64,000 nt of DNA, taken from positions 434,001-498,000 of the forward strand of contig NZ_VTUX01000001.1 in NCBI RefSeq assembly GCF_008370495.1, written 5' to 3'. Shown in pieces: positions 35,083-43,723 of this stretch. The notes beneath the pieces are model-generated. The model had not been told where the DNA came from, searched no databases, and saw only the letters and a program-made list of their open reading frames with translations. Position 1 is the stretch's first letter. Each line of letters begins with the position of its first letter. Source of the DNA: Pseudohalioglobus sediminis (lineage in GTDB: Bacteria; Pseudomonadota; Gammaproteobacteria; Pseudomonadales; Halieaceae). The translations under genes and the position numbers were made by a program.

Positions 35083-35598
35083 TCAGGGGGCGTAGACCAG
35101 GCGGCTGTTGCAGTAGCGGCAAAGGTAGACCCCGGTGCCCTTGCACATGCGGTTGTGGCGGGTCGAGGAAACCTCGTGGTCACGGCAGTCACAGCGGTAG
35201 GGATGCCGGCGCTGGCGCCGCTGGGGAATATCCGCCAAATCCAGCTTGAATGTGACTTCAGCGTCGGCCTCGAAATAGTGCATCAGCGCCCGCCATTCCT
35301 CGCCATGCGGTTTTACCTTTCCGGCACCGTAGACTTCGTGCACAACGTAGTGCGCCACCTCGTGCGGCACGGTACTTTCCAGGTTTACCTGCCAGTACTT
35401 GGCGAATATCCACGGGTTGTAGCGAATCTCGCGCTGGCGCCCGCAGGCGCGAAACATCCCCGCGGTGGTCCCGCTCAGGTCAAACAGCACCGGGATGCGC
35501 TCGAAGGAGCGCTGTAGCACGGTTTCAGCGCTGGCAATGTAGTACTCCGTGTGTGCCAGCACCTGCTGGCGCTGTGTTTCATCGATAGGTTCGATCAC
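35083..35598 (-). CDS. sprT: SprT-family zinc metallopeptidase
   Basis: 171 residues. Zinc-protease motif HEVAHYVVHEVYG gives His79, Glu80 and His83. The C-terminal zinc ribbon is visible as YRCDCRDHEVSSTRHNRMCKGTGVYLCRYCNSRL, with CxC and CxxC pairs. The order (helical N-part, HExxH, ribbon) and length match bacterial SprT and the protease module of eukaryotic Spartan. The bacterial function is not well defined, but DNA-protein crosslink processing is suspected from the homologue. Start ATG 35598. It is divergent from the ACAD10-type operon across a gap holding a 13-bp palindrome. Confidence 0.93.
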   Translation of the reverse strand: MIEPIDETQRQQVLAHTEYYIASAETVLQRSFERIPVLFDLSGTTAGMFRACGRQREIRYNPWIFAKYWQVNLESTVPHEVAHYVVHEVYGAGKVKPHGEEWRALMHYFEADAEVTFKLDLADIPQRRQRRHPYRCDCRDHEVSSTRHNRMCKGTGVYLCRYCNSRLVYAP

Positions 35599-35648
35599 CC
35601 TGGGACACCGTCATGAGATCACTTTGGCGATGTTACCAGAACGGCATC

Positions 35649-35661
35649 TGACAGACTGTCA
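35649..35661. promoter_or_regulatory. 13-bp palindrome TGACAG-A-CTGTCA upstream of the acyl-CoA operon
   Basis: A perfect 6-bp-arm palindrome with a single central base. It lies in the divergent gap between sprT (start 35598) and the kinase-like/crotonase/thiolase operon (start 35782). The location about 120 bp upstream of that operon and the short symmetric form are typical of TetR, GntR or MarR operators. A T-rich tract (tatttttttg, 35671-35680) follows and may be part of the promoter. The cognate regulator is not in this neighbourhood. Confidence 0.4.
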
Positions 35662-35781
35662 CCTTTGGTCTATTTTTTTGTCTCACTGTGTCATTGGCAG
35701 TCAACAGCCCAAGCCACAGACTCAAGCCCCCATGCCGGCGCCCTGCATCTGCGGCAACCGGCAACGCAACACGAGAGCATA

Positions 35782-36801
35782 ATGAGCACACAGGACCTCG
35801 ACACCAGCAAGCTTAGCGAATACCTCACCGAGCACATCCCGGGCTTTGCCGGTACGCTCACCGCCGAGAAGTTCGCCGGGGGGCAATCCAATCCGACTTT
35901 CAAGCTCACTGCCGGGAACCAGCACTATGTGCTGCGGCGCAAACCGCCGGGCGAGTTGCTGAAGTCCGCCCATGCCGTGGACCGCGAGTTCCGGGTGATC
36001 TCGGCGCTGCGCGACACCGAGGTGCCGGTACCGCAAACTTATGTCCTGTGTGAGGACGAGTCCGTTATCGGTTCCATGTTCTACGTGATGGAATACCTGG
36101 AGGGCCGCATCCTCTGGGACCCGACCCTGCCCGAGGCCAGCAGCAACGCCGAACGGGCGGCTATTTTCGACAGCATGAACAGCACTATGGCCGCACTTCA
36201 CAACGTGGATGTCGACGCTGTGGGCCTGTCCGACTACGGGCGCCCGGGCAACTATTTCGAGCGCCAGTTCAGTCGCTGGAGCAAGCAGTACCGCGCCTCC
36301 GAGACGGAAAACATCCCGGCCATGGAAAAACTCATGGACTACCTGCCTGCCAACATGCCCGAAGACGACGGACGCGTGAGCCTGGTGCACGGTGACTATC
36401 GCCTGGACAACCTGATGTTTCACGCCACCGAGCCTCGCGCCATCGCACTGCTGGACTGGGAACTGTCTACCCTGGGCAACCCGCTGGCGGACCTGGCCAA
36501 CCAGTGCATGGCCTGGATGTTGCCCGGTGCGGGTGGCATCGCCGGCATGGCCGGTGTCGATCGCGGCGCCCTGGGAATTCCCACGGACGAAGAGTACATA
36601 GCCCGCTACTGCGAACGCACCGGGCGCGATGGTATCGATAACTGGAATTTCTACATCGTGTTTTCCATGTTCCGCCTCGCCGCCATCCTGCAGGGTGTGC
36701 TCAAGCGCGCGGAACAGGGCAACGCATCCAGCCCCGAAGCCCGCGCCAAGGGCGCACTGGTAAAACCACTGGCGGAACTCGCCACCTCGCTGATCGATTA
36801 A
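35782..36801 (+). CDS. ACAD10-type aminoglycoside-phosphotransferase-fold protein
   Basis: 339 residues from ATG 35782. The kinase-like fold shows the nucleotide loop region GGQSNPTFKL, the lysine in YVLRRKP, the Brenner motif HGDYRLDNLMF (His203-Phe213) with catalytic Asp205, and the metal Asp in LLDWELSTLGNPLADLA. This sequence style matches the domain at the N-terminal side of eukaryotic ACAD10/ACAD11 and its free-standing bacterial forms next to acyl-CoA genes. In ACAD10/11 the kinase domain phosphorylates 4-hydroxyacyl-CoA so that it can be dehydrated and degraded; a similar role is inferred here. It is first in an operon with a crotonase, a thiolase and an alpha/beta hydrolase. Confidence 0.88.
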   Translation: MSTQDLDTSKLSEYLTEHIPGFAGTLTAEKFAGGQSNPTFKLTAGNQHYVLRRKPPGELLKSAHAVDREFRVISALRDTEVPVPQTYVLCEDESVIGSMFYVMEYLEGRILWDPTLPEASSNAERAAIFDSMNSTMAALHNVDVDAVGLSDYGRPGNYFERQFSRWSKQYRASETENIPAMEKLMDYLPANMPEDDGRVSLVHGDYRLDNLMFHATEPRAIALLDWELSTLGNPLADLANQCMAWMLPGAGGIAGMAGVDRGALGIPTDEEYIARYCERTGRDGIDNWNFYIVFSMFRLAAILQGVLKRAEQGNASSPEARAKGALVKPLAELATSLID

Positions 36802-36823
36802 TCCCGCACCAATGGAGCACAAT

Positions 36824-37594
36824 ATGTCTGAAGAAAAGCCCGTACTGGTCGACGTCGCCGATGGCGTCATGACCCTGACCCTGAACCGCCCCGGCGCCAA
36901 GAACGCGGTCAACCGGGCCATGGCGGAAGCCGTGGCGGAAGCCATGGATGAACTCGACAGCAATGATGACATCCGCGTGGCTATACTCACCGGAGCCGGC
37001 GGCACCTTCTGTGCCGGTATGGACCTGAAAGCGTTCGTAACCGGTGAGCTGCCCATCGTTGAAGGCCGCGGATTCGCCGGTTTCGTCGAGGCGCCACCAC
37101 AAAAGCCGCTGATTGCCGCGGTCGAGGGCTTTGCCCTCGCCGGCGGGCTCGAAACCATGATCAGCTGCGACCTCGTGGTGGCGGCAGAGAACGCCCGCTT
37201 TGGCATTCCAGAGGCCAAGCGTGGCCTGGCCGCAGCTGCGGGCGGACTGATCCGCCTGCCGCGCCAGATTCCGCCGCGCATCGCCATGGAAATGGCGCTT
37301 ACCGGTGACTTCATCGACGCCGAGCGCGCACTGCAGCTTGGCCTGATCAATCGTACCGTACCCGCCGGTTCAGCGCTGGAGGGCGCCAGGGAACTGGCCG
37401 CCAGCATCGCCGCCAACGGGCCCCTGGCGGTGAAGCTGAGCAAGCAGGTGATCAACGAGTCTACGGACTGGACCCGCGACGACATGTGGCAGCAACAACA
37501 GGCCATCGTGATGCCGATCTTCACCAGCGAAGACGCTATCGAGGGCGCCACGGCCTTCGCCGAGAAGCGCGCACCCAACTGGAAAGGTAAATAG
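36824..37594 (+). CDS. Enoyl-CoA hydratase (crotonase family)
   Basis: 256 residues. I prefer ATG 36824 (MSEEKPVLVDVADG), which has GGAG 6 nt upstream, over ATG 36812. Crotonase markers: LTLNRPGAKNAVNRAMAEA, the oxyanion segment LTGAGGTFCAGMDLKAF, VEGFALAGGLETMISCDLVVAAENARFGIPEAKRGLAAAAGG and the C-terminal TAFAEKRAPNWKGK. The Glu in PEAKRG is the conserved acid/base; the first Glu position is Gly/Leu (GGLE), so check whether it hydrates or isomerises. Spacing to the upstream gene is 22 bp and to the thiolase 11 bp, so it belongs to the same operon and probably handles an unsaturated acyl-CoA after the kinase-like step. Confidence 0.93.
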   Translation: MSEEKPVLVDVADGVMTLTLNRPGAKNAVNRAMAEAVAEAMDELDSNDDIRVAILTGAGGTFCAGMDLKAFVTGELPIVEGRGFAGFVEAPPQKPLIAAVEGFALAGGLETMISCDLVVAAENARFGIPEAKRGLAAAAGGLIRLPRQIPPRIAMEMALTGDFIDAERALQLGLINRTVPAGSALEGARELAASIAANGPLAVKLSKQVINESTDWTRDDMWQQQQAIVMPIFTSEDAIEGATAFAEKRAPNWKGK

Positions 37595-37605
37595 GAGCCC
37601 ACAAC

Positions 37606-38841
37606 ATGAACGAAGCATGGATTATCGACGCCTGCCGCACACCCCGCGGTATTGGCAAGAAAGGCAAGGGCGCACTGGCTGACCAGCACCCCCAGCACCT
37701 GGGTGCAGTGGTGCTGTCGGCACTGCGCGAGCGCAATGATCTCGATACCGCTGCCGTGGGCGACATCATATTCGGCACCAGTTCCCAGCGTGGTCGCCAG
37801 TCCGGCGACCTGGCGCGCATGGCGGCACTGGAAGCGGGCTACGACATCAGCTCCTCCGGCGTCACCCTGGATCGCTTCTGCGGCTCCGGCATCACTTCGG
37901 TGAACCTGGCGGCCATGAATATCCTCTCCGGGTCCGAGGACGTGGTGATCGGCGGCGGCGCCGAGATGATGTCCACCTATGGTGAGGAAGGCTCCACCCC
38001 GGCCATGTTCCTGGACAACGGCAACATGGCCCTGCGCGCCCTGCACCCCCAGCCTCACCAGGGCGTGTGCGCTGACGCCATTGCCACGCTGGAGGGCATC
38101 TCCCGCGAGGATCTGGACCGACAGGCCTTCGAAACCCAGCAGAAAGCCGCCCGTGCCATTGCCGAGGGCCGCTTCAACCGCAGTCTGGTGCCGGTACATG
38201 ATGCGGATGGCAACCTGGTGCTGGACCAGGAAGAATTCCCGCGCCCGCAGACCACACTGGAAGGCCTGGCTGAGTTGCAGCCCGCCTTTGCCGCAGTCGC
38301 CGACTATCCACTGGACGAGGCCGGCACCACTTACCGACAGCTGGTGCAGCAGAAGTATCCCGGCCTTGAGATCACCCATGTCCACCACGCCGGTAACTCC
38401 TCCGGTGTCGTCGACGGCGCCGGCGCCCTGCTGCTGGCTTCGCCGGACTATGCCCGCGGCCAGGGCTGGACGCCACGGGCCCGCATTCGCGCCATGGCCA
38501 ACCAGGGCGACTGCCCCACGCTGATGCTCAATGCCCCGGTACCCGCCGCCCGCAAAGTACTGGCCAAGGCCGGACTCGAGGTAGGTGATATCGACATCTG
38601 GGAAATCAACGAAGCCTTCGCCGTGGTGTCTGAAAAGTTCATGCGCGACCTGGACCTGGACCGTGACAAGGTCAACGTCAACGGCGGCGCGATGGCCCTG
38701 GGCCACCCCATCGGGGCCACCGGCTCGCTGCTGATCAATACGGCGCTGGACGAACTGGAACGACAGGACAAGCAGTTCGCCCTCATCACCATGTGCGCGG
38801 CAGGCGGCATGGCCCCGGCGGTGATCATCGAGCGGATCTGA
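37606..38841 (+). CDS. Acetyl-CoA C-acyltransferase (thiolase)
   Basis: 411 residues of thiolase I/II type. The nucleophilic Cys92 is in [13 protein letters not shown]. The other family motifs are [33 protein letters not shown] with the active-site His, and [14 protein letters not shown] with the second Cys. This is a degradative-type thiolase length with a long loop ([16 protein letters not shown]). It releases acetyl-CoA (or propionyl-CoA from a branched chain) in the final beta-oxidation step. It follows the crotonase by 11 bp and precedes the alpha/beta hydrolase by 7 bp. Confidence 0.95.
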   Translation: MNEAWIIDACRTPRGIGKKGKGALADQHPQHLGAVVLSALRERNDLDTAAVGDIIFGTSSQRGRQSGDLARMAALEAGYDISSSGVTLDRFCGSGITSVNLAAMNILSGSEDVVIGGGAEMMSTYGEEGSTPAMFLDNGNMALRALHPQPHQGVCADAIATLEGISREDLDRQAFETQQKAARAIAEGRFNRSLVPVHDADGNLVLDQEEFPRPQTTLEGLAELQPAFAAVADYPLDEAGTTYRQLVQQKYPGLEITHVHHAGNSSGVVDGAGALLLASPDYARGQGWTPRARIRAMANQGDCPTLMLNAPVPAARKVLAKAGLEVGDIDIWEINEAFAVVSEKFMRDLDLDRDKVNVNGGAMALGHPIGATGSLLINTALDELERQDKQFALITMCAAGGMAPAVIIERI

Positions 38842-38848
38842 TCCACCA

Positions 38849-39718
38849 ATGGACCAGCCTCTGGAGTACAGCCTGGATGTAGGCGAGGTGGAACTGGCGG
38901 TACTGGAATGGCCGGGCCAGGGCGACCCGATATTACTGCTGCACGCGTCGGGCTTTCATAGCCGCTGCTGGACGCAAGTGGTGAAACAACTGCCCGGGCA
39001 TCACGCCTACGCCGTTGACCTGCGCTTTCACGGCAGGAGCGGCAGCATCGGTGACGTCGACTGGGAGGTTATCGCACAGGATATCAACGTACTGGTCGAG
39101 CGCCTTGACCTGCACCGGGTGATCGGGGTCGGACACTCGATCGGCGGCTATATGATTGCCCGGGCTGCGGCGGCGCACCCGGAACGGTTCCGCCACCTGG
39201 TGCTGGTTGATCCGGTGATCGTATCGCCCGAGGACTATGCGGCAGCCCGCGCAGTAGCCGCCTCTATCGACGCCACGGATCATCCAGTGTCGAGGCGCAA
39301 GAACCGCTGGCGCGACGCCGATGAAATGTTCAACCGCTTTCACGACCGGGAACCGTTCAACACCTGGGAACCACAGGTACTGCGAGACTACTGCGACTAC
39401 GCCCTGACCCCGGCGGACGAAGACGGCTACCGCCAACTGGCCTGTGACCCGATCAACGAAGCCTCCGTCTATATCAGCCAGGCCATGAGCGATGCCGTGC
39501 ACCAGGACCTGCCTCGCATCACTACCCCGACGACGCTCCTTCGAGCCAAATACACCGGTGTGAGTATCAACGATCTCTCCGCCTCGCCCACCTGGCCGGC
39601 GCTGGCCGAGGCGATACCGGATTGCACGGACCATTACTACCCGCAACTGAACCACTTCATACCGATGCAGGACAGCGGCCTGGTTGCCCGGCACATCCGC
39701 GCGGCCCTGGATTCCTGA
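38849..39718 (+). CDS. Alpha/beta hydrolase
   Basis: 289 residues. Oxyanion region [12 protein letters not shown], nucleophile elbow [16 protein letters not shown] (Ser97), the acid near the middle of the cap region, and a late histidine in [12 protein letters not shown]. There is no signal peptide. It resembles the epoxide-hydrolase/haloperoxidase/MhpC-like cofactor-free group. Last gene of the kinase-like/crotonase/thiolase operon, so it may hydrolyse an ester, lactone or diketone formed in the same pathway. A strong GC-rich hairpin follows its stop at 39760-39790. Confidence 0.9.
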   Translation: MDQPLEYSLDVGEVELAVLEWPGQGDPILLLHASGFHSRCWTQVVKQLPGHHAYAVDLRFHGRSGSIGDVDWEVIAQDINVLVERLDLHRVIGVGHSIGGYMIARAAAAHPERFRHLVLVDPVIVSPEDYAAARAVAASIDATDHPVSRRKNRWRDADEMFNRFHDREPFNTWEPQVLRDYCDYALTPADEDGYRQLACDPINEASVYISQAMSDAVHQDLPRITTPTTLLRAKYTGVSINDLSASPTWPALAEAIPDCTDHYYPQLNHFIPMQDSGLVARHIRAALDS

Positions 39719-39759
39719 GCCGGCGACGGCCTGACCAGGCTACCGCGCCCGGCAACCGC

Positions 39760-39790
39760 GGCCCCTGCCGTGGGGGCTGCGGCAGGGGCC
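39760..39790. terminator. GC-rich hairpin between convergent genes
   Basis: Arms ggcccctgcc (39760-39769) and ggcaggggcc (39781-39790) form a 10-bp perfect stem, extended by a g-c pair. There is no U-tract on either side, so it is either a Rho-assisted or bidirectional terminator between the hydrolase (ends 39718) and the NTF2-like gene (ends 39800). It is the only strong structure in this 81-bp gap. Confidence 0.55.
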
Positions 39791-39799
39791 ACGAGGATG

Positions 39800-40219
39800 T
39801 CAGGCCAACGCGCTCAACTGCGCCATCATGGCATCAAAATCCCAGTGTGCGGACATGGCGGTAATGAGGCCCTCCTCATTGACCGTGTAGACAGCGAGCA
39901 TATCGCAGTCGGTGAACTTTCCATCGCCGAGGTCGTTGCGAGCCACCTGGTGCACACAGCAGGTATGCGCGCCGCTGATCCAGCGTCGCTGCGGAGTGAT
40001 GTGCAACGTGGCCGGGCCAATCACCGTGTCCCAGAACTGCTCGATCGCCGCCTTGCCGCGATGCCCCTGCCCGGTGGGATCCATCGGCGAGACGCCAACC
40101 GGGTCACAGACCACGGCGTCGTCCGCATACAGGGCCAGCCAGGCAGCCTTGTCCCCCGCCATCGCATATTCTATGGATTTCATATTGGCCGCCACGGCCA
40201 GGTGTTCCTGTTCTGCCAT
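39800..40219 (-). CDS. NTF2-like / SnoaL-type small protein
   Basis: 139 residues. The pattern AVAANMKSIEYAMAGDKAAWLALYADDAVVCDPVG followed by GHRGKAAIEQFWDTVI and strands ending VNEEGLITAMSAHWDF is the NTF2/ketosteroid-isomerase cone fold. Members are steroid isomerases, polyketide cyclases, dehydratases or ligand-binding proteins. Asp residues near VCDPVG are in the place of the isomerase base, but I cannot assign catalysis. It ends near the convergent alpha/beta hydrolase. The gene upstream on the same strand is the OYE homologue (40279-41397), 59 bp away, so they are probably co-transcribed. Confidence 0.85.
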   Translation of the reverse strand: MAEQEHLAVAANMKSIEYAMAGDKAAWLALYADDAVVCDPVGVSPMDPTGQGHRGKAAIEQFWDTVIGPATLHITPQRRWISGAHTCCVHQVARNDLGDGKFTDCDMLAVYTVNEEGLITAMSAHWDFDAMMAQLSALA

Positions 40220-40278
40220 TTACCGAATCCTCCCTATCACTGCACCTTGTGTGCCGGCATTGCGCCCGGACAACACGC

Positions 40279-41397
40279 CTACCCGCCCATCAGCGGAAAA
40301 TCGATATAGCCCTTGTCGCCGCCATCACCGTAATAATCTATGGGGTCAGCCGGGGGGTTAAGGGGCGCTCCCGCTCGCAGGCGCTCGGCCAGGTCCGGGT
40401 TGGAAATGAAGTCGCGGCCAAAACTGACTGCGCAGGCATATCCGGAGCCGATCGCTGCGTCCGCGCTGTCACCGGAATAACAGCCGTTGGCAATGTAGTT
40501 ACCCGTGAACGCCGTACGAATCTGCCGTACCCCTGCTTCATTGTCGTCGGTAGCGTCATCAGCACTGACGGCGATGGAGGCGTCATTGCGCTCGAGAACA
40601 TGCAGGAAAGCAATATCGCGTTTGCCGAGCTCGCCGGCCAGATGGGTAAACAGCGCCGCGGGGGCGCTGTCGCGACAATCCCACGTAACCAACATTGGCG
40701 AGATACGCACACCCGTGCGACCCGCACCAATCGCTGCAATGACCGCATCGACGATCTCCAGCACCAGCCGGCAGCGATTGGCAATCGATCCGCCGTATTC
40801 GTCGTCGCGCCGGTTGCAGCCATCGCGCAGGAACTGGTCCAGCAGGTAGCCACTACCGGCATGGATCTCAACCGCGTCGAAACCCGCCGTCATGGCGTTG
40901 CGCGCGGCCTGCACAAACTGCTCAACAATCCCGGGCAATTCCTGCAAGGCCAGCGCCCGCGGCGGCGTGGTGGGCTCGAATCCGTTTGCGGTAAAGGTGA
41001 CTACTTCCCCGGCGATAGCGGAGGCCGATACCGGCGCAGCGTTATCCGGCTGCATGCTCGCATGTGACACCCGACCGGTGTGCCAGAGCTGCAAGGCAAT
41101 CTTGCCACCGCGCTCGTGCACCGCCCGGGTTACGCGCTGCCAGCCCGCCAGCTGTGCAGCATTGTAGATTCCCGGCGTCGACACCGAGCCATTGCCCTGG
41201 CTGGATACGGTTGTGGCTTCGGTGACCAGCATGCCCGCGCCAGCGCGCTGCGCATAATAGGTCACCGTGGAAGCATCGGGCACACGGTCAGGTAAACGGG
41301 CCCGCGTCATGGGCGCCATCACTACTCGATTGGACAGTTCGACGTCACCCAGGGTCAGCGGGGTAAACAGTTGCTCAAGGCGGGTATCCGAACTCAT
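40279..41397 (-). CDS. Old yellow enzyme family flavin reductase with His/Ser active site
   Basis: 372 residues. OYE features: LFTPLTLGDVELSNRVVMAPMTRAR (FMN contacts), TEATTVSSQGNG, LQLWHTGRVSHASMQP (105-116), GFDAVEIHAGSGYLLDQFLRDGCNRRDDEYGGS, and C-terminal AVSFGRDFISNPDLAERL. The catalytic donor pair is usually His-His or His-Asn. Here it is His179 with Ser182 (HAGSGY, against HGANGY or HSANGY in homologues), while Tyr184 is retained. It reduces activated C=C bonds with NAD(P)H, or may have shifted specificity because of the Ser. Length is normal. The start ATG 41397 follows a divergent-style gap; the next gene upstream on this strand (MBL) is 151 bp away. Confidence 0.93.
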   Translation of the reverse strand: MSSDTRLEQLFTPLTLGDVELSNRVVMAPMTRARLPDRVPDASTVTYYAQRAGAGMLVTEATTVSSQGNGSVSTPGIYNAAQLAGWQRVTRAVHERGGKIALQLWHTGRVSHASMQPDNAAPVSASAIAGEVVTFTANGFEPTTPPRALALQELPGIVEQFVQAARNAMTAGFDAVEIHAGSGYLLDQFLRDGCNRRDDEYGGSIANRCRLVLEIVDAVIAAIGAGRTGVRISPMLVTWDCRDSAPAALFTHLAGELGKRDIAFLHVLERNDASIAVSADDATDDNEAGVRQIRTAFTGNYIANGCYSGDSADAAIGSGYACAVSFGRDFISNPDLAERLRAGAPLNPPADPIDYYGDGGDKGYIDFPLMGG

Positions 41398-41548
41398 GGC
41401 AATATCCGATACGGTTTATTATGTTGCGGCGCCCGGCAGTGAAGCAGCCGCCTGTTGCCGTACATTCTCAGCCGGATGCCGCGGTGATACCAGCCCGCAC
41501 CGCCTCCGGGCGCACTGGGTATAGATAGGCTTACCGGCCAGGTAGCGG

Positions 41549-42568
41549 TCACGGGTAAAGCCTTACCGGCGTGTACCGTGGCAGCACACGAAAACGCACA
41601 GCGCCGTCTCCCTGCTCTTTTGCCTGCAGGAAAGCCAGTGTCTGTCCGGCGTCACCGGACAGAAACGCCATGGCCCGCAAGGGCCCGCGCAGCGGTGCAT
41701 CCAGCGGTGCGGTCAGGCTGTCGAAGTGAATGGGGATCACCCGCCGCGCCCCCACCGCCGCCACGGTCTCGCGCCAGTAGGCCCGGCGATAGCCCTCTGT
41801 TTGCGAGCCCAGGCCACCGATACCGAGAAAAACCGTATCGGCCTGCAATCCCTTCAGCGCGCCCTCTCGGTAACCGGCACTGCCGACGATGAGAAAGTTA
41901 CCAGCCGGATGCTGTACATGCAGTACATAAGCCTTACCGAGCCGGTAGTCGAAAGCCGAAACCGGCGGCACCAGCGGCGCCCTGATATGCGGATTCCCCA
42001 GCGCGCGTTCACGCAGGGCGGGGTCGGCAAACTGGAAGTGACTGGATTCGAATGCTGTCACCCGGAACTGGCCGATCGCCTGCGCCTGGCCGCTCACCAG
42101 CACCTGGATCTGTGACTCCGGGAGGCCCCAGCCCCGGCCGATATTGGCTGTCGACTCTGAACCCATCAGTATTGCCCCGGTCCTGCGCGCCACTTCCGGG
42201 GCATCCATGGCGTGGTCGTAGTGGGAATGCACGGGAATTACGGCCGCCAGCGATTGCACTGCATTGGCAGCCAGGCCATAACTGATGGCCTCCGCATCGG
42301 GAGCAATTTTCCCGAAGGCCAGCCGCAGGGGGCCGGGGCGCGTAAACCATCCATCCACCATCCACGCAGTGCTGCCGTCACTGACCAGCAGGGTTGCAGT
42401 GCCGCTGAAACGCACGGTCACCGCCGCGTCATCCCCTACAGCCTCGGGAAGCGGCTCCCAGTCAGCATCCAGGGGCAGCGGCACATAGGTATTCAGCATG
42501 TACAACACCACCGACAACGCCAGGGCCACTATCGTACCCGCTGCGGCCAGCAAGGACCTGCGCGTCAT
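41549..42568 (-). CDS. Membrane-anchored metallo-beta-lactamase-fold hydrolase
   Basis: 339 residues. Residues 5-27 (SLLAAAGTIVALALSVVLYMLNT) are an uncleaved signal anchor or signal peptide, so the catalytic domain is periplasmic. The metal signature is VHSHYDHAMD (His114, His116, Asp118, His119). Further ligands are plausible at SSHFQF and PIHFDSL. It resembles the UlaG/NAPE-PLD-like branch with HxHxDH and a C-terminal His. The substrate is unknown; NAPE-PLD-like members act on lipid phosphodiesters. It lies upstream of the OYE gene but its own region 42569-43078 has no gene. Confidence 0.85.
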   Translation of the reverse strand: MTRRSLLAAAGTIVALALSVVLYMLNTYVPLPLDADWEPLPEAVGDDAAVTVRFSGTATLLVSDGSTAWMVDGWFTRPGPLRLAFGKIAPDAEAISYGLAANAVQSLAAVIPVHSHYDHAMDAPEVARRTGAILMGSESTANIGRGWGLPESQIQVLVSGQAQAIGQFRVTAFESSHFQFADPALRERALGNPHIRAPLVPPVSAFDYRLGKAYVLHVQHPAGNFLIVGSAGYREGALKGLQADTVFLGIGGLGSQTEGYRRAYWRETVAAVGARRVIPIHFDSLTAPLDAPLRGPLRAMAFLSGDAGQTLAFLQAKEQGDGAVRFRVLPRYTPVRLYP

Positions 42569-43078
42569 GCCCTACACCCTCTATCTATGATCACCGCAAC
42601 TACTTCCCTTTGCCGTTAATGGCAGTGCTTTCCGCCAATAGCGAAGAGCCGACCCACTTCCGTGTTAGCATAGCACTGCTGCCGGCGTGCTGAATTGTCA
42701 GCATCACTGCGGCATCAACTCGTGCGGTAGCCATTTGCGACTGCCGCTGCCTGCTCACGCAGTACAAATATTCAATCCGCAACGGGAATTGCCATACAGC
42801 GCAGCGCGTTGCGAGTTTGGCTGCGTACCTAAATCAAGCAACTGAATTTCCCTGGCTACCCAGTACTTCCGGACCCGTCGTGCATGGTTCTGGGCAGGCA
42901 CAGCGTCACCAGGCAACCGCAAGCTGTGACCTGCGTCAAAAACAGGGTCGGTGTTGTGTGAACTGGTTCAAAGACTGAAGCAAATCCCGGGACGATATCG
43001 ACCACGAGTGCAATGATGTTTATAAGAGGCGCAGAAAACTCTGTGTCAAAGCAAAACGTGTTTTCGCCGGGAGCGACG
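42569..43078. other. 510-bp region without a recognised gene
   Basis: Both strands carry only short or overlapping frames with no recognisable domain or ribosome site. A 200-codon minus-strand frame (42856-43458) overlaps the plus-strand small gene and has low-complexity sequence. The region holds a candidate CRP/FNR-family box at 42926-42939. It may contain the promoter of the MBL gene (leftward) and of the small membrane protein (rightward). I see no repeat, terminator or RNA structure of note. Confidence 0.5.
42926..42939. promoter_or_regulatory. Candidate CRP/FNR-family binding site
   Basis: GTGAC-CTGC-GTCAA at 42926-42939. It has the perfect inner dyad TGAC-N4-GTCA and differs at one outer position from the FNR/DNR/Anr-type TTGAC-N4-GTCAA. 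It lies about 140 bp upstream of the small membrane protein start, a rather long distance. There is no matching FNR gene in the window. Confidence 0.3.
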
Positions 43079-43447
43079 ATGACAACCACTAACGCCCTCA
43101 GATGGGCGCTGACAACAGCCATGATGCCGCTCAGCACAGAGTTGCTGGCCGCGGAGGGTGGAGTGTCGGTTTCCGCCGGCCTGCTGGCCGAACTGGGCCT
43201 GCTGCTGGTAGCCCTGGTCCTGGGCTTCGGCGTGGTAGCACGACGCACAGCGGCCCAGGCCGAGAAACCGTCATCAAGCCACTCCGACGAGAGCACGGCA
43301 CAGGGCGCGGGCAGCCAGCCAGAGCAGGCGCCGGCACCGTTTCTTCGCCTGATCCCGACGACCTCTGCACCAGCAGCCGAGCAGGATTCGGAAAGCCCTC
43401 CCACATCTCCTGCAAAGGAAATCACCCCACCCCAGCGCACCGCCTGA
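43079..43447 (+). CDS. Small single-pass membrane protein with Ser/Pro-rich tail
   Basis: 122 residues from ATG 43079, which has GGGAG 5 nt upstream; an ATG at 43013 is possible but has no ribosome site. The N-terminal part (MTTTNALRWALTTAMMPLSTELLAAEGG) is a weak signal. A helix at about 30-52 (VSAGLLAELGLLLVALVLGFGVVA) is followed by RR, suggesting N-out/C-in. The remainder is low-complexity Ser/Pro/Glu/Gln/Ala. No family is recognised. The opposite-strand frame is the alternative reading. I consider this gene likely but not certain. Confidence 0.5.
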   Translation: MTTTNALRWALTTAMMPLSTELLAAEGGVSVSAGLLAELGLLLVALVLGFGVVARRTAAQAEKPSSSHSDESTAQGAGSQPEQAPAPFLRLIPTTSAPAAEQDSESPPTSPAKEITPPQRTA

Positions 43448-43723
43448 TCGGCTGCCACACCCCAGTGCCGGCCCGCTTCGGGCGGGTAGCGTATTGGCGC
43501 TCAGCGTCCGGCACCTGCAGTGCGCATTCCTGACCTTCAGCCCACCAAGCCCTCCGCGACGTGACAGCGCCTGCCCGCATCGCGGCCTGCATACAGGGCT
43601 AAAAAACGCTTACGGCGAGGCCGCAAATCGTTACACTACCTGCTGACAATCAACGGGCGGCCAGGCGTGTTCCTGCCCGCCCGATGCTGACATCCGCAGA
43701 CCAATAACAGGGAGAACAGCACC

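Noticed and set aside
35722-38706. A 994-codon open frame on the minus strand opposite the acyl-CoA operon
   Set aside because: The plus strand encodes three complete, motif-bearing enzymes with ribosome sites. The minus frame has no domain and is Gly/His/Gln/Val-rich, as expected for the complement of GC-rich codons. It is a shadow frame.
42856-43458. 200-codon minus-strand frame in the gene-poor patch
   Set aside because: Low-complexity sequence and no good ribosome site; the plus strand has GGGAG before ATG 43079 and a helix. Kept as an alternative, not as a feature.
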